From an uncultured Treponema sp. (GTDB taxonomy: Bacteria; Spirochaetota; Spirochaetia; Treponematales; Treponemataceae): a stretch of DNA of 39,426 nucleotides. Below, piece by piece: positions 17,912 through 26,375 of the stretch. A model generated the notes under the pieces. The model saw nothing but the letters and a program-made list of their open reading frames with translations, was not told the DNA's origin and did no database searches. A program made the position numbers and the translations under genes. The stretch is taken from positions 1-39,426 of the forward strand of contig CAMWTK010000020.1 in assembly GCA_947177175.1 (NCBI GenBank), in the 5' to 3' direction. Position 1 is the first letter of the stretch, and each line of letters begins with the position of its first letter.

Positions 17912-18760
17912 TCACAGGGCGCAAAAGCGCACCGCGCCGTCCACAAGGTATGCCGTCTCCGTATAACCGGCTTTTTTTGCGCACGCGCGGGCACAGTCGA
18001 ACGCACAGTCAAGCGCGTCCGCCGTGTGCGCGTCGGCATTTATCATAACCGGCACATTCCGTTCCCTAAGCAGGGAAAGCATATAGTCCGACGGATACGG
18101 GTCGCTCATGTACCCCCGGCTGATTGCGCCCGTATTGATTTCCGCAATCACGCCCGCGCGCGCGATTGCCCGCACCGTCTCCTGCACCTCACGCCGATAC
18201 CAATCGTCCTGCTCGTCGAATAGCCGCAGAGTGCCGTTGAACTTGCGGATAAGGTCCGCGTGTCCGACAATCGTAAAGTCGCCCGCGGCAAGCATGGCGC
18301 GCTCGGCGGCAAAATACGCGCCCACCAGCTGCCGCGCGTCGCCATGGTATACCGTGTGCACCGCATCAAGCAGAATCTGCGGCGTGTGGTCAACGGCGAA
18401 CAACGTGCTGCCGTCATACACATAATGCACCGAGCCAATCAGGAACTCCGGCGCAAACGCCGCGTAAGCGTCAAAGCGCGGCACACAGATACCGGGAATA
18501 TAGTCCGCCTCAAACCCGACATGCACGGCAATGTCAGCGGCATACGCGCGTTGCAACCGCCGGATTTCCGCCACATACGCCGCATGCTCCGTATGATTGA
18601 GGTTGCCCGCCAACGAAAACGGATACAGCGAGTGCGCCGAAAACCCTAGATGCGCAAAGCCTTTCCCGATTGCGGCGCGCACGTTCTCCTCGGCACTGTC
18701 CTTGCCGTCGCAGAACGTCGTATGCGTATGATAATTCGTCTTGAGATATGCGTCTGCCAT
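17912..18760 (-). CDS. PHP-family histidinol-phosphatase
   Basis: A 282-residue PHP-domain phosphoesterase of the HisJ/HisK type, which dephosphorylates histidinol phosphate in histidine synthesis. Metal-binding motifs are in order: NYHTHTTFCDGKD, the His of GFSAHS, Glu in VGFEADYIPG, His in IGSVHYV, GHADLIRKF and the final DAH in NADAHTADAL. The start at 18760 (MADAYLKTN) has GGGGG upstream; the longer frame reads through the promoter. No other his genes are nearby, so its role in histidine synthesis is inferred from the family. It marks the left edge of the island. Confidence 0.85.
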   Translation of the reverse strand: MADAYLKTNYHTHTTFCDGKDSAEENVRAAIGKGFAHLGFSAHSLYPFSLAGNLNHTEHAAYVAEIRRLQRAYAADIAVHVGFEADYIPGICVPRFDAYAAFAPEFLIGSVHYVYDGSTLFAVDHTPQILLDAVHTVYHGDARQLVGAYFAAERAMLAAGDFTIVGHADLIRKFNGTLRLFDEQDDWYRREVQETVRAIARAGVIAEINTGAISRGYMSDPYPSDYMLSLLRERNVPVMINADAHTADALDCAFDCARACAKKAGYTETAYLVDGAVRFCAL

Positions 18761-18803
18761 CAAGTGCCCCCTTTCCGTGCCTGCCGATAGAATGGTGTAT
18801 GGT

Positions 18804-18833
18804 ATTATAATGGTAAAAAAGAGTGTTTTGCAA
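18804..18833 (-). promoter_or_regulatory. Promoter of the histidinol phosphatase
   Basis: On the minus strand TTGCAA (18828-18833), 18-base spacer, TATAAT (18804-18809). The foreign AT-rich DNA begins directly behind this promoter. Confidence 0.65.
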
Positions 18834-18948
18834 CTGTCCATGATTTGCCTTACATGGCGATTTTTCAAAACTACAAAATCAGTTAAAAGATGATTATGCG
18901 GAGAAATATTTCAAAGCCAATTACGAGTATTACGCACCAAAAACGATT

Positions 18949-19761
18949 ATGACCGTCATGGAAAGCTATTCTCAAAACGCAATTTCAAATCTTATTGGAA
19001 ACATGCCATTGAATTCTTTTGTCGTGTATATTGAATTACTCAATCTTTTGTACTTCTACATTCAAGAAAATTACATTCGAAAATCTTCATCTGATGAAAT
19101 AGCACTTGCCCACAATTTTGTCGCATATTCGATAGAGTTGTTGAACAGCATCGAGCAAATGCTGCTCAACGGAAATATGAATTCCGCACTTGTAATTTAT
19201 CGCACATTTTATGAAAACTATATTGTGTTCGCGTTTTTGCAAAAACATCCCGAGCTGCAACAGGCATTCATTGACCACAAAAAAGTTACCGAGTATCTGC
19301 TACATATTGAAGTCAGCAATAATGCAAAGCAATCGCAGAACAATGCCTCCGCGAAAAAAGAATATGATGAATTATTAGAAAAATATGGCAATGATTTTTC
19401 TGAAAACTATGGCTGGACGAAACAAGTCATAGACAGAAAGCAAAACAGAACTTTGAAAAAACTGTATGAGGAAAGCGAACTTGGAAAAGATTTTGAACGA
19501 TTTTATAAACTGGCGTGTAAATATACGCATTCGACCGCGTACTCTTTGTTTGTAAGAGCCGATTTTGACGACATTAGAAATTTATTATGCGGCATTGGTG
19601 AGATAGTTTTAAAAGAATTTGATGTCATTTTTTCACGCTTGAAATTCACCAGCAAAAAAGAAAAAGAATTGCTTAGCCATTGGCTTTGTACCATAACTGA
19701 AAGATTTAAAAAGGTGTTTGAAGATTTCTCCAAAAACAATGACAAAAACCAAGGATTATGA
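18949..19761 (+). CDS. DUF5677-like protein, apparently 5'-truncated
   Basis: A 270-residue mostly helical protein. The pattern ALVIYRTFYENYIVFAFLQKHPELQQAFIDHKK, followed later by YGWTKQVI and KLACKYTHSTAYSL, matches the DUF5677 type, found in many phage-defence and mobile regions; function unknown. The frame stays open for 35 codons upstream of the ATG (from 18844, right after a TGA), and that stretch reads like real protein (LKDDYAEKYFKANYEYYAP). So the gene probably once started further left and was cut at the island junction. The ATG at 18949 has no Shine-Dalgarno, so the gene may not be expressed. Confidence 0.6.
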   Translation: MTVMESYSQNAISNLIGNMPLNSFVVYIELLNLLYFYIQENYIRKSSSDEIALAHNFVAYSIELLNSIEQMLLNGNMNSALVIYRTFYENYIVFAFLQKHPELQQAFIDHKKVTEYLLHIEVSNNAKQSQNNASAKKEYDELLEKYGNDFSENYGWTKQVIDRKQNRTLKKLYEESELGKDFERFYKLACKYTHSTAYSLFVRADFDDIRNLLCGIGEIVLKEFDVIFSRLKFTSKKEKELLSHWLCTITERFKKVFEDFSKNNDKNQGL

Positions 19762-19865
19762 TATACTGTAGCGATTATAAGATTGCGCAAAAAAGTTTTA
19801 CAGACATACGGTTTTTGCTTAATAAAATAGCAAAGTTTTTTTATAAAATTAGGGATGTGAAAGTA

Positions 19866-20915
19866 ATGCCGGCACAAGTAGTTGATTTGTTTTGTGGCGT
19901 AGGAGGATTGTCTCGTGGATTGCAGCAGGCAGGGTTAAACGTTGTCGCTGGATTTGATTTAGATGAAACTTGTCATTATACTTACGAACATAATAATAAC
20001 ATCCCTTTTCATCAGGGCGACATTAGAAAAGTAACTGAGAATGATATCAATGCTTGTTATACAAACGACGCTTTAAAAGTATTGGTTGGGTGCGCTCCCT
20101 GCCAGCCATTTTCTCAGATGAGCACGAAACTTGGTGACAGTGTTCGAGAAGATGAAAAGTATGGACTTCTTCTTGAATTTGGAAGATTGATAAAAGATGT
20201 GAGACCTGTTATCGTATCAATGGAAAATGTACCAAGAATAAGAAAAACTGATATTTTTGATGAATTCATTAATACCTTGCGCGAAGAAGGCTATTATACA
20301 GATGGTGGCAATGTCGTCTACTGCCCAAAATACGGCATTGCACAAAACAGGCATAGGTTTGTTTTGCTAGCTTCTAAATTGGGAGAAATTCATTTGTTGC
20401 CACCAACTCATACCAAAAAGTATGTTACTGTTCGTCAAGTTATAGGAGGCTTGCCTCATGTTGAGGCTGGCGAAATTTGTCCGACAGATCCTATGCATAT
20501 AACGGCAAAACTTTCAGATAAGAATTTAAAGCGAATTCAAGCTTCTGTACCCGGGGGAAGTTGGAGAGATTGGCCGGAAGACTTAAGATGTTCCTGCCAT
20601 AGAAAAAAAACGGGACAAACATACACGTCTGTCTATGGAAGGATGAAATGGGATGCCATAGGCCCGACCATGACAACGCAGTTTTTCTGTTATGGTACGG
20701 GACGTTATGGGCATCCCGAGCAAGACAGGGCTTTGACTTTACGAGAGGGAGCGCTCTTGCAAACGTTCCCTATTAATTATGATTTTATCAATCCTAACGT
20801 TCCCTTTTCAATAAGAAATATAGCAAGGCATATAGGAAATGCAGTTCCCGTGCGGCTCGGTGAAGTAATAGGACAATCTATTTTACGCCATTTAGAAAAT
20901 AATAATGTAAATTAA
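19866..20915 (+). CDS. Cytosine-5 DNA methyltransferase, complete
   Basis: A 349-residue m5C methyltransferase with every motif: I (VVDLFCGVGGLSRGLQQAG), IV (VGCAPCQPFSQM), VI (VSMENV), VIII (QNRHRFVLLAS), target-recognition region about 210-300, IX (LTLREGALLQTFP) and X (IGNAVPVRLGEVIGQ). The start at 19866 gives the normal short lead into motif I and follows GGGATG. No endonuclease gene adjoins it directly; the next intact gene is the convergent MORC-TIR gene, and prokaryotic MORC-like ATPases are known from restriction-modification neighbourhoods. It is the only intact methyltransferase of the island and could supply protection to the restriction genes further right. Confidence 0.93.
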   Translation: MPAQVVDLFCGVGGLSRGLQQAGLNVVAGFDLDETCHYTYEHNNNIPFHQGDIRKVTENDINACYTNDALKVLVGCAPCQPFSQMSTKLGDSVREDEKYGLLLEFGRLIKDVRPVIVSMENVPRIRKTDIFDEFINTLREEGYYTDGGNVVYCPKYGIAQNRHRFVLLASKLGEIHLLPPTHTKKYVTVRQVIGGLPHVEAGEICPTDPMHITAKLSDKNLKRIQASVPGGSWRDWPEDLRCSCHRKKTGQTYTSVYGRMKWDAIGPTMTTQFFCYGTGRYGHPEQDRALTLREGALLQTFPINYDFINPNVPFSIRNIARHIGNAVPVRLGEVIGQSILRHLENNNVN

Positions 20916-20950
20916 TATTTTGATACCGGCAAATTGATTTTTAGAAAAGA

Positions 20951-21206
20951 ATGTTTCTGACAGAAGAAGATTTTAATTTGACCGCATTGGAATATAATAC
21001 AAAATTATGGTTCGCGTTTTTTCAAAACTACTCTATACGCATTCTTGATTCTAGTAATCACTTCCTATTATGAAGATTTATTCCCCGAATTTAAAAAACT
21101 CCAACATTATTTAGAAATTCTTATTCAAAAAAGTGTTATCAAATTAAGCAAAAAATTATCTTCATTTCCTACTTGGAAATACTACGACACTTACGTTGAG
21201 GTATGT
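20951..21206 (+). pseudogene. Unrecognised gene remnant with a frame break
   Basis: A frame starting at 20951 (MFLTEEDFNLTALEYNTKLW) runs to a stop near 21073. A second frame, open across the same region, continues with protein-like sequence (YYEDLFPEFKKLQHYLEIL, then KKLSSFPTWKYYDTYVEV) to a stop near 21206. The two pieces suggest one decayed or frameshifted gene. I do not recognise the family. It runs into the antisense DUF262 fragment. Confidence 0.35.
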
Positions 21207-21390
21207 TGATTTCCGTAAGCACCGCATCGCTGTTTTTTCCGGTGTAACAAACAGTGTTTCTACAATAATGTGTTTTGCTCTTAGCGTATACGGAAGCAAT
21301 AGTATCAAGCAAATCGTTGCATTGCCTCGCTGTCCACACATAGTTTCGCTGAAACAGCGGAATGGCAAACACCTTATGATTATTGCTCTC
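21169..21390 (-). pseudogene. GmrSD/DUF262 N-terminal fragment
   Basis: The frame reading KVFAIPLFQRNYVWTARQCNDLLDTI, then THYCRNTVCYTGKNS, matches the start of the DUF262 (GmrSD N-terminal, ParB-like nuclease) domain, whose hallmark is IPxYQRxYVW. The following DGQQR motif and all of the C-terminus are missing, and there is no start codon before the domain. It begins directly after the stop of the MORC-TIR gene on the same strand. It is probably the leftover of a second defence gene once downstream of MORC-TIR. Confidence 0.6.
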
Positions 21391-21397
21391 AATATTT

Positions 21398-23290
21398 TTA
21401 AATTATTTTTACCAATGTTCCCAAATAATTTTTATTATCATTTCTATTCTTTTTAGTATATCCTAATTTATCACAGATGTATTCAATTTTTTGACAAAAG
21501 ATGTCTTGACTCAATTTAGACATATATAGCGTTCCATCACTCTCTCTACAACTACAATGCCATTGTTGCTCATCATCCAAAGGATGCTCTGGGCGAAAAT
21601 CTTTAATATTAAAAATTTTGTGCTCAATTTGTGTTATCCATGCAGCCCCAACTTCAGTTAATGCACCCCACGATTCTTTAGTGTGACAACTGGTAACAAA
21701 AATCACATATATTTTTTGAGTCGAATAACTATCTACAAAGAAATCTCTTAAATAATTATATATTCCACTTTTTCCAACATCACCCTCTGGAATTCTTGAG
21801 ATTTCATCGTCACAATTTGTGTATATTATATCCTCCGGTGGAACATTATTATATAATAGCATTGAATAAACAATATCTGCCAAATCTTTATCAGGATACG
21901 TTTGACTTATTAATATTTTTTTCTTTCGAGAGTCAATAATGCTTTTAATTCCCATATCTGGACTATTCAAATTTATTTCATCTGATAAAATATTTTCTAT
22001 TTCATCAATCTCTGTATCCTTTATTCCGAATTTTTTGGTTATCCTACTTGCAGCATTCTTACTTGCATTTTTTCTAAACTTATCAACTGAATGACGAAAA
22101 TCAGCCTCATTTTTTCGTTGTTGTCTAAGTTTCCTTTCTTCTCTTTCTTTTTTATTCAAATCAACAAAAATATCACGCATTTTTAATATATCAGGCAAAA
22201 GGATTTTTCTAACATAATCCAAAACAGCTTGATATCTTGGATCGTCTGATTTATATCCTTGTCTATTACTTAATGCCATGTCCGGAAGTTCAGTTAATTC
22301 AAAAATATCAATATGAAGTTGGCCAACTACATATACTTCTGGCAATTTGTTTTGACCAACCAAAGGAAGTATATTAAATTCTCCCATTTTGTTATTTGCG
22401 TATAGAGAAATAAAGTTGTCAGGAAAATCTGTTAACTCGACTTTTCTTCCTCTAGTTGATAGGTATGTCCCTATCCAACCTTTAATTTCAACATTATATG
22501 AATGTTCTTCATTAAATCTATCTTTCATAGAAATCGGAATTGAGTGAACAGGATAATTTTTGCGCAATTCATCTTTTTTATTCTCAAATGGCGTATTAAA
22601 ATACTCATTCAGATATGTAAAATCATCGCCCAAAGTAATTAATGTTGATAGTTCGGAAATCATTTCTTTATCAAAATCTTTGATAATTTCCACATTATTC
22701 CCGCGTATTAAATGTATTTGAAAATTTTCATTAACTAACGGAAAAATCTTCAAAAGATTTCTTTTAATCGCCTTTAATGTGCTATACAATTTGTACTGTG
22801 GATTTTTCATAACGACGGCAGTACCATTGTTCGTTATTTTATCAAAAGTAATATCATCATCAGGTATAGGAGTTAATAAATTATCGTCATTTATGTGGCG
22901 GGACAGAATAAAACCCGATTTTTCACCGTTTGATATTGTTTTAATCAACACGTTTTCTGACACAGATAAAGCGGCGAGTTTGCCAACACCTTTCCTACCC
23001 ATCTTTTTTCTTTTCAAGGAACGTGTAACTGATTCTAAATCATTATTTCTTGATACTTCAGCAACACTTAAATATTTCTTTATATCTCCATTTTCGTAAG
23101 ACATTCCATTGCCATCGTCCTCAACGGTTATGTCATCTTTATTAGATATAATGTAGACATTGTGTGCATCAGCATCATAGGCATTTGCAATTAATTCAGC
23201 TAAAATGTAATAAATATTTGTATAGAGACTTGGACCCAATAATTCTAAAATTCGTGGATCAATATTTAATTTATATTCCTTGTTATTCAT
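21398..23290 (-). CDS. MORC-like GHKL ATPase fused to a TIR domain
   Basis: A 630-residue protein. Residues about 1-200 form a GHKL ATPase (Hsp90/MutL/MORC fold): N-box ELIANAYDADAHNV, G1 EDDGNGM, G2 MGRKGVGKLAALSVS. A second region (about 200-400) resembles the transducer part of MORC and MutL. A Lys/Arg/Glu-rich helical linker follows. From about residue 456, a TIR-like domain starts KKILISQTYPDKDLADIVY and reaches KESWGALTEVGAAWI, where the Glu (about 546) matches the catalytic Glu of NAD-cleaving bacterial TIRs. The likely logic is a MORC sensor of foreign DNA that activates a TIR NADase and stops growth. The start at 23290 is chosen for GGGG upstream. Confidence 0.8.
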   Translation of the reverse strand: MNNKEYKLNIDPRILELLGPSLYTNIYYILAELIANAYDADAHNVYIISNKDDITVEDDGNGMSYENGDIKKYLSVAEVSRNNDLESVTRSLKRKKMGRKGVGKLAALSVSENVLIKTISNGEKSGFILSRHINDDNLLTPIPDDDITFDKITNNGTAVVMKNPQYKLYSTLKAIKRNLLKIFPLVNENFQIHLIRGNNVEIIKDFDKEMISELSTLITLGDDFTYLNEYFNTPFENKKDELRKNYPVHSIPISMKDRFNEEHSYNVEIKGWIGTYLSTRGRKVELTDFPDNFISLYANNKMGEFNILPLVGQNKLPEVYVVGQLHIDIFELTELPDMALSNRQGYKSDDPRYQAVLDYVRKILLPDILKMRDIFVDLNKKEREERKLRQQRKNEADFRHSVDKFRKNASKNAASRITKKFGIKDTEIDEIENILSDEINLNSPDMGIKSIIDSRKKKILISQTYPDKDLADIVYSMLLYNNVPPEDIIYTNCDDEISRIPEGDVGKSGIYNYLRDFFVDSYSTQKIYVIFVTSCHTKESWGALTEVGAAWITQIEHKIFNIKDFRPEHPLDDEQQWHCSCRESDGTLYMSKLSQDIFCQKIEYICDKLGYTKKNRNDNKNYLGTLVKII

Positions 23291-23353
23291 CTTTTTTAAT
23301 CCCCTTTCACTCTTTATTTTAATATAACTACGAGACCGTTTTTTATATCTTTT

Positions 23354-23734
23354 TTGATTCAAATTCTAAATATATTTGTCTCTTCTGCATATATTACAAT
23401 TATTGTAACAAAAAATCAAGGGGAGCAAAACTTTTCAACAACGGCTTTCAAACAAGACAAAGTAAAATCAATTATATGCATTTCCTCCAAAATCATTTTT
23501 TCAGATGACACCATAACTAATATAGAAGAAGCTCAAATGTGGTTGTCCGTTGGAATTGTAAAAGGTGCAAGGAATCCTATGGCACACGAAGAGATTAAAA
23601 ATCTATATAATAGTGGGCTTTTTTCGGAGACAGACGCCCTCGATTTATTAAGTTTGTTATCTCATTTGTTTAGAAGGTTGGATGATGCTGAATTGATGAA
23701 AACAGAGACGACGAGTAGCCCATCCGCTCCATAA
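23354..23734 (+). pseudogene. TIGR02391-like C-terminal fragment
   Basis: The last 60 residues (MWLSVGIVKGARNPMAHEE, then ETDALDLLSLLSHLFRRLDDAEL) look like the C-terminus of TIGR02391/Ymh-type proteins, HEPN-like helices linked to abortive infection. The N-terminal two thirds of such a protein are missing. The first 20 codons, from a TTG at 23354, read as unrelated hydrophobic sequence and overlap the MORC promoter area. Probably a truncated remnant. Confidence 0.45.
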
Positions 23735-23794
23735 ATTTTTGAGGATTGAATTTCTAATCGTTATGGAAACAAATATCACAAACGAGTCCCATTA

Positions 23795-23884
23795 CAAAAA
23801 ACACATCTTTATGTATAGCAGTTTATTTTTTCTTTTATTTATACTAAAGTATCAAGCGGATTTATATTTGGGAATACATTATGC
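23795..23884. repeat. Duplicated leader, copy A
   Basis: About 90 bp that recur with few mismatches at 24983-25073. The core (TTATGTATAGCAGTTTATTT and the T-rich bases after it) is identical, and both copies end at the same place, TACATTATG, where the ATG starts a methyltransferase frame. GGGA serves as a weak Shine-Dalgarno in copy A. A 45-codon frame (23763-23900) across this copy is not conserved in copy B, so the repeat is more likely regulatory. Confidence 0.8.
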
Positions 23885-23991
23885 GCAACAATCCAAATAA
23901 ATTAAAATATCTTTCTCTTTTTTCTGGTAGTGTGGGAATGGATTTAGGTGCATTGGGCGGATTTGTTTTTGAAGGAAAGGAATATGCCTAA
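23881..23991 (+). pseudogene. N-terminal stub of a DNA methyltransferase
   Basis: A 36-codon frame reading KLKYLSLFSGSVGMDLG, which is motif I of a cytosine-5 methyltransferase (compare LSLFSGAGGMDLG), then GALGGFVFEGKEYA and a stop. All later motifs are absent. It directly follows leader copy A, and its end overlaps the start of the next methyltransferase fragment. This looks like a junction where one methyltransferase gene was cut and another joined. Confidence 0.6.
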
Positions 23992-24532
23992 CTATCATAC
24001 ATTCATAGATTTATTCGCAGGAGCAGGAGGGCTTTCACTAGGTCTTGAACAAACAGGATTCACTCCTATTTTTGTAAATGAAATTATTCCACAATATGCT
24101 GAGACATACAAGAAAAACAGAAACCTTGCAGACGACGAATGTTTTGTTGGCGATATAAAAAAACTCAATGAAAGCATAAATGACTATTTGCCTAGTTTTA
24201 AGCATGTTGATTTAGTCTGTGGAGGTCCGCCTTGCCAAGGTTTTTCCATGGCGAACAGGCAAAGATTAATTGATGACCCAAGAAATCAACTTTATAAAGA
24301 GTTCCTTAAATTTTTATCTGTAATACGTCCCAAATTTTTCATAATGGAAAATGTTCGAGGAATGGCCAATAAATGGGAAGAAATTAAAGAAAATTTTGAA
24401 CTATATTTGAACAAAGATACTGACAGCAGATATAAGTTTGCCTCACATTTGCTTTATGCAGAAGATTTTGGAGTTCCTCAACATCTTGAAAGATTATCGC
24501 CTTTTCACATTAGTTGCAATTATCTCTCATAA
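23984..24532 (+). pseudogene. Cytosine-5 DNA methyltransferase, truncated at motif VIII
   Basis: A 182-residue frame with motif I (FIDLFAGAGGLSLGLEQTGF), IV (CGGPPCQGFSMANRQ), VI (FIMENV) and the start of motif VIII (DFGVPQHLER). The QxRxR signature is broken after GVPQH, the frame shifts into SPFHISCNYLS and stops. The target-recognition domain and motifs IX and X are missing. The loss point lies next to the antisense KTSC-like gene, so insertion or replacement there probably caused it. Alone it should be inactive. Split m5C enzymes exist (AquI-type), but no matching second half is visible in this window. Confidence 0.75.
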
Positions 24533-24738
24533 TCATATTTAACGAAGCGCATAATATATGAATTCAAACCAAAACCTTGTCTAGCCAATATTTTCATTCT
24601 TTCAACTTTATCAACTCCTGCGCTCTTATATGAGTAACGATATATTTTCCCATCAGAAAATTTTACGGAAATGCAATCGTTTCCAATATCAAATGCTACA
24701 ATATTTGAATTACCATATAGATTTTTGTAAGCTTCCAT
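24520..24738 (-). CDS. KTSC-like small protein
   Basis: A 72-residue protein. The core SNIVAFDIGNDCISVKFSDGKIYRYSY followed by VERMKILARQGFGLNSYI resembles the small KTSC-type proteins (short beta-sheet unit with a YxY pattern) often found near mobile or defence genes; function unknown. AAGGAG lies eight bases before the ATG at 24738, so it looks expressed. It overlaps the broken end of the methyltransferase on the other strand, so it probably arrived with the rearrangement. Confidence 0.65.
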   Translation of the reverse strand: MEAYKNLYGNSNIVAFDIGNDCISVKFSDGKIYRYSYKSAGVDKVERMKILARQGFGLNSYIMRFVKYDYER

Positions 24739-24800
24739 AATTCCACTCCTTAATTTATACTTATAAATTAACAAAATAAAAGCAAAAAGTCAAAATTTAA

Positions 24801-24947
24801 TCATTCGTATAAAGCAATAGAAATTTCCATAACAATAGTTGCGGAGAACAATATAAAAATGTTATATAAATGATTCCCCTCTTCTGCATTGTAAAGATTG
24901 AGCTTTTGCACAAAGTTATTATTTAGCTTGCTCATTTGCGCACACAT
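24801..24947 (-). other. Possible small ORF or gene remnant
   Basis: A 48-codon frame reading MCAQMSKLNNNFVQKLNLYN, then NHLYNIFILFSATIVMEISI. It looks protein-like (amphipathic start, then a hydrophobic helix) and stays open for some codons upstream. No Shine-Dalgarno and no recognised family. The rest of 24739-24982 shows nothing else I can support apart from the KTSC-like gene's Shine-Dalgarno. Confidence 0.25.
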
Positions 24948-24982
24948 TAAAAAGCAATTGCGAAATAACAATTTCAAAACTG

Positions 24983-25073
24983 CAAAAACACACGTCCTTA
25001 TGTATAGCAGTTTATTTTTTCTTTTATTTATCCTAAAATGACAAGAGGATTTATATTTGGAAATACATTATGC
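24983..25073. repeat. Duplicated leader, copy B
   Basis: Second copy of the sequence at 23795-23884; it ends on the ATG of the methyltransferase frame at 25070. The central 33 bases are identical. Differences cluster in the stretch before GGATTTATATTTGG. GGAA precedes the ATG by about eight bases. Confidence 0.8.
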
Positions 25074-25585
25074 AATACAATCTCGGTGAACTTTTTTGTG
25101 GGCCAGGCGGCTTGGCTTGCGGTGCGCTTTGTGCGGACATCGCAAATCCTGATTTCAAGATTACTCACAAATGGGCGACTGATTACGACACCGACACTTG
25201 CAAGACATATATCCGAAACATTTGTCCTGAAAATCCCGAAAGTGTTCTTTGTGCTGATATTCGCACGGAAGGCGTTATCGAAAAACTTTTGGCTCTTGGT
25301 AGCATCAATGCGTTTGCATTCGGCTTTCCCTGCAACGATTTCAGTGTAGCGGGCGAACAAAAAGGCTTTGACGGGAAATTCGGTTCTCTCTACCAATACG
25401 GAATTGAAATTCTGAATCGTTGCAATCCCGATTGGTTTTTGGCGGAAAATGTCGGCGGATTGAAAACTGCCAACGACGGAAAAGCAATCAACACGATTTT
25501 TGATGCAATGAGAGGCGCGGGCGAACGCGGATATAGGATTCATAAAAACCTCGACAAATTCGAAATGGAGAAATCAGTAGCATGA
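25070..25585 (+). pseudogene. Cytosine-5 DNA methyltransferase N-terminal half (NgoFVII-type)
   Basis: A 171-residue frame with motif I (LGELFCGPGGLACGALC), motif IV as FGFPCNDFSVAG (PCN instead of the usual PCQ, a variant I associate with NgoFVII-like enzymes) and motif VI (FLAENVGGLK). It ends in KNLDKFEMEKSVA where a complete enzyme would continue with the GVPQxRxR region, so target recognition and motifs VIII-X are missing. Its stop overlaps the next start as ATGA, so transcription and translation of the following genes may still begin here. Probably inactive alone, but its promoter and leader may drive the operon. Confidence 0.75.
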
Positions 25586-26343
25586 GCAATGAATCGCAAA
25601 AGCACAAGAATTATGAGATTTTGAATTTGCTTGGATATGGATTGGCAAAATTCGATGATGCTTTTGTCCGACAATTTGGATTTACAACAAAAACAGAATT
25701 CTATAATTATTTCGTCAAAATCGGGATTGCCGAACGAACAGGCGTTGTGAAAAACAGGCAAGATTTGTTTGATCCGTTTTTTGATAATAGCAGAAAAGGA
25801 TGGTGGCAAAAAGGAGACGCTTACATTAATCGAAAAATACTAATAGATAATCTGTTTGGAAAAGAGGATGTTGTCGAATACGCAAATATTGTAAAAATGT
25901 ACTTGCATGACAATTTCAGAATAAAAGAATTGATGACGGAAGTAAAGCCCATTCAAAAATCTCGTTTCAAGAAAATGCAGGAAACTGGATTGGAAGCCGA
26001 ATTGTTTTTCATAGGCAATTATAACCAAATAGAATTATTCAACGGCGGTATTTTGGAGGATGCCAGATTGTATGGCGACGGATATGACTTTCAAATAGAT
26101 AAAGCCGAAAAGTATTATTTGGCAGAAATAAAGGGTTTAAGGGAGGACAAAGGAAAATTCAGGCTGACAGAAAACGAATACAACAAGGCTCAGGAATATC
26201 AAAACAACTATATTTTAACCTTAGTGCTGAATTTAAATGAGCGGCCGAAATTCTTAACAATCGAAAATCCTTTGGAAAATCTCCTGTTTGAAAAAAGAAT
26301 AATCAAGGGAGCAGAAACGGCTATATATTGTGCCAGTATTTGA
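25582..26343 (+). CDS. DUF3883-type nuclease-like protein
   Basis: A 253-residue protein. Its C-terminal part has DGYDFQIDKAEKYYLAEIKG, then FRLTENEYNKAQEYQNNYIL, the DUF3883 pattern, a PD-(D/E)XK-like nuclease fold often found in restriction and helicase proteins (D...ExK visible). The N-terminal 100 residues are helical (NLLGYGLAKFDDAFVRQFGF) and probably bind DNA or a partner. The start overlaps the truncated methyltransferase stop by four bases (ATGA). It could be the endonuclease of a restriction system whose methyltransferase is broken. Confidence 0.7.
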   Translation: MSNESQKHKNYEILNLLGYGLAKFDDAFVRQFGFTTKTEFYNYFVKIGIAERTGVVKNRQDLFDPFFDNSRKGWWQKGDAYINRKILIDNLFGKEDVVEYANIVKMYLHDNFRIKELMTEVKPIQKSRFKKMQETGLEAELFFIGNYNQIELFNGGILEDARLYGDGYDFQIDKAEKYYLAEIKGLREDKGKFRLTENEYNKAQEYQNNYILTLVLNLNERPKFLTIENPLENLLFEKRIIKGAETAIYCASI

Positions 26344-26375
26344 TAGCTTCTAGATTTGTTGAAGGGAACGCGAAA

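Noticed and set aside
23763..23900. Small ORF crossing leader copy A
   Set aside because: The frame is interrupted in the second copy of the repeat, so conservation is at DNA level and not at protein level.
23984..25585. Split (AquI-like) methyltransferase made of the two truncated frames
   Set aside because: Both pieces are N-terminal halves with motif I and motif IV. Neither supplies the missing target-recognition part and motifs IX-X, so they cannot complement each other as two subunits.
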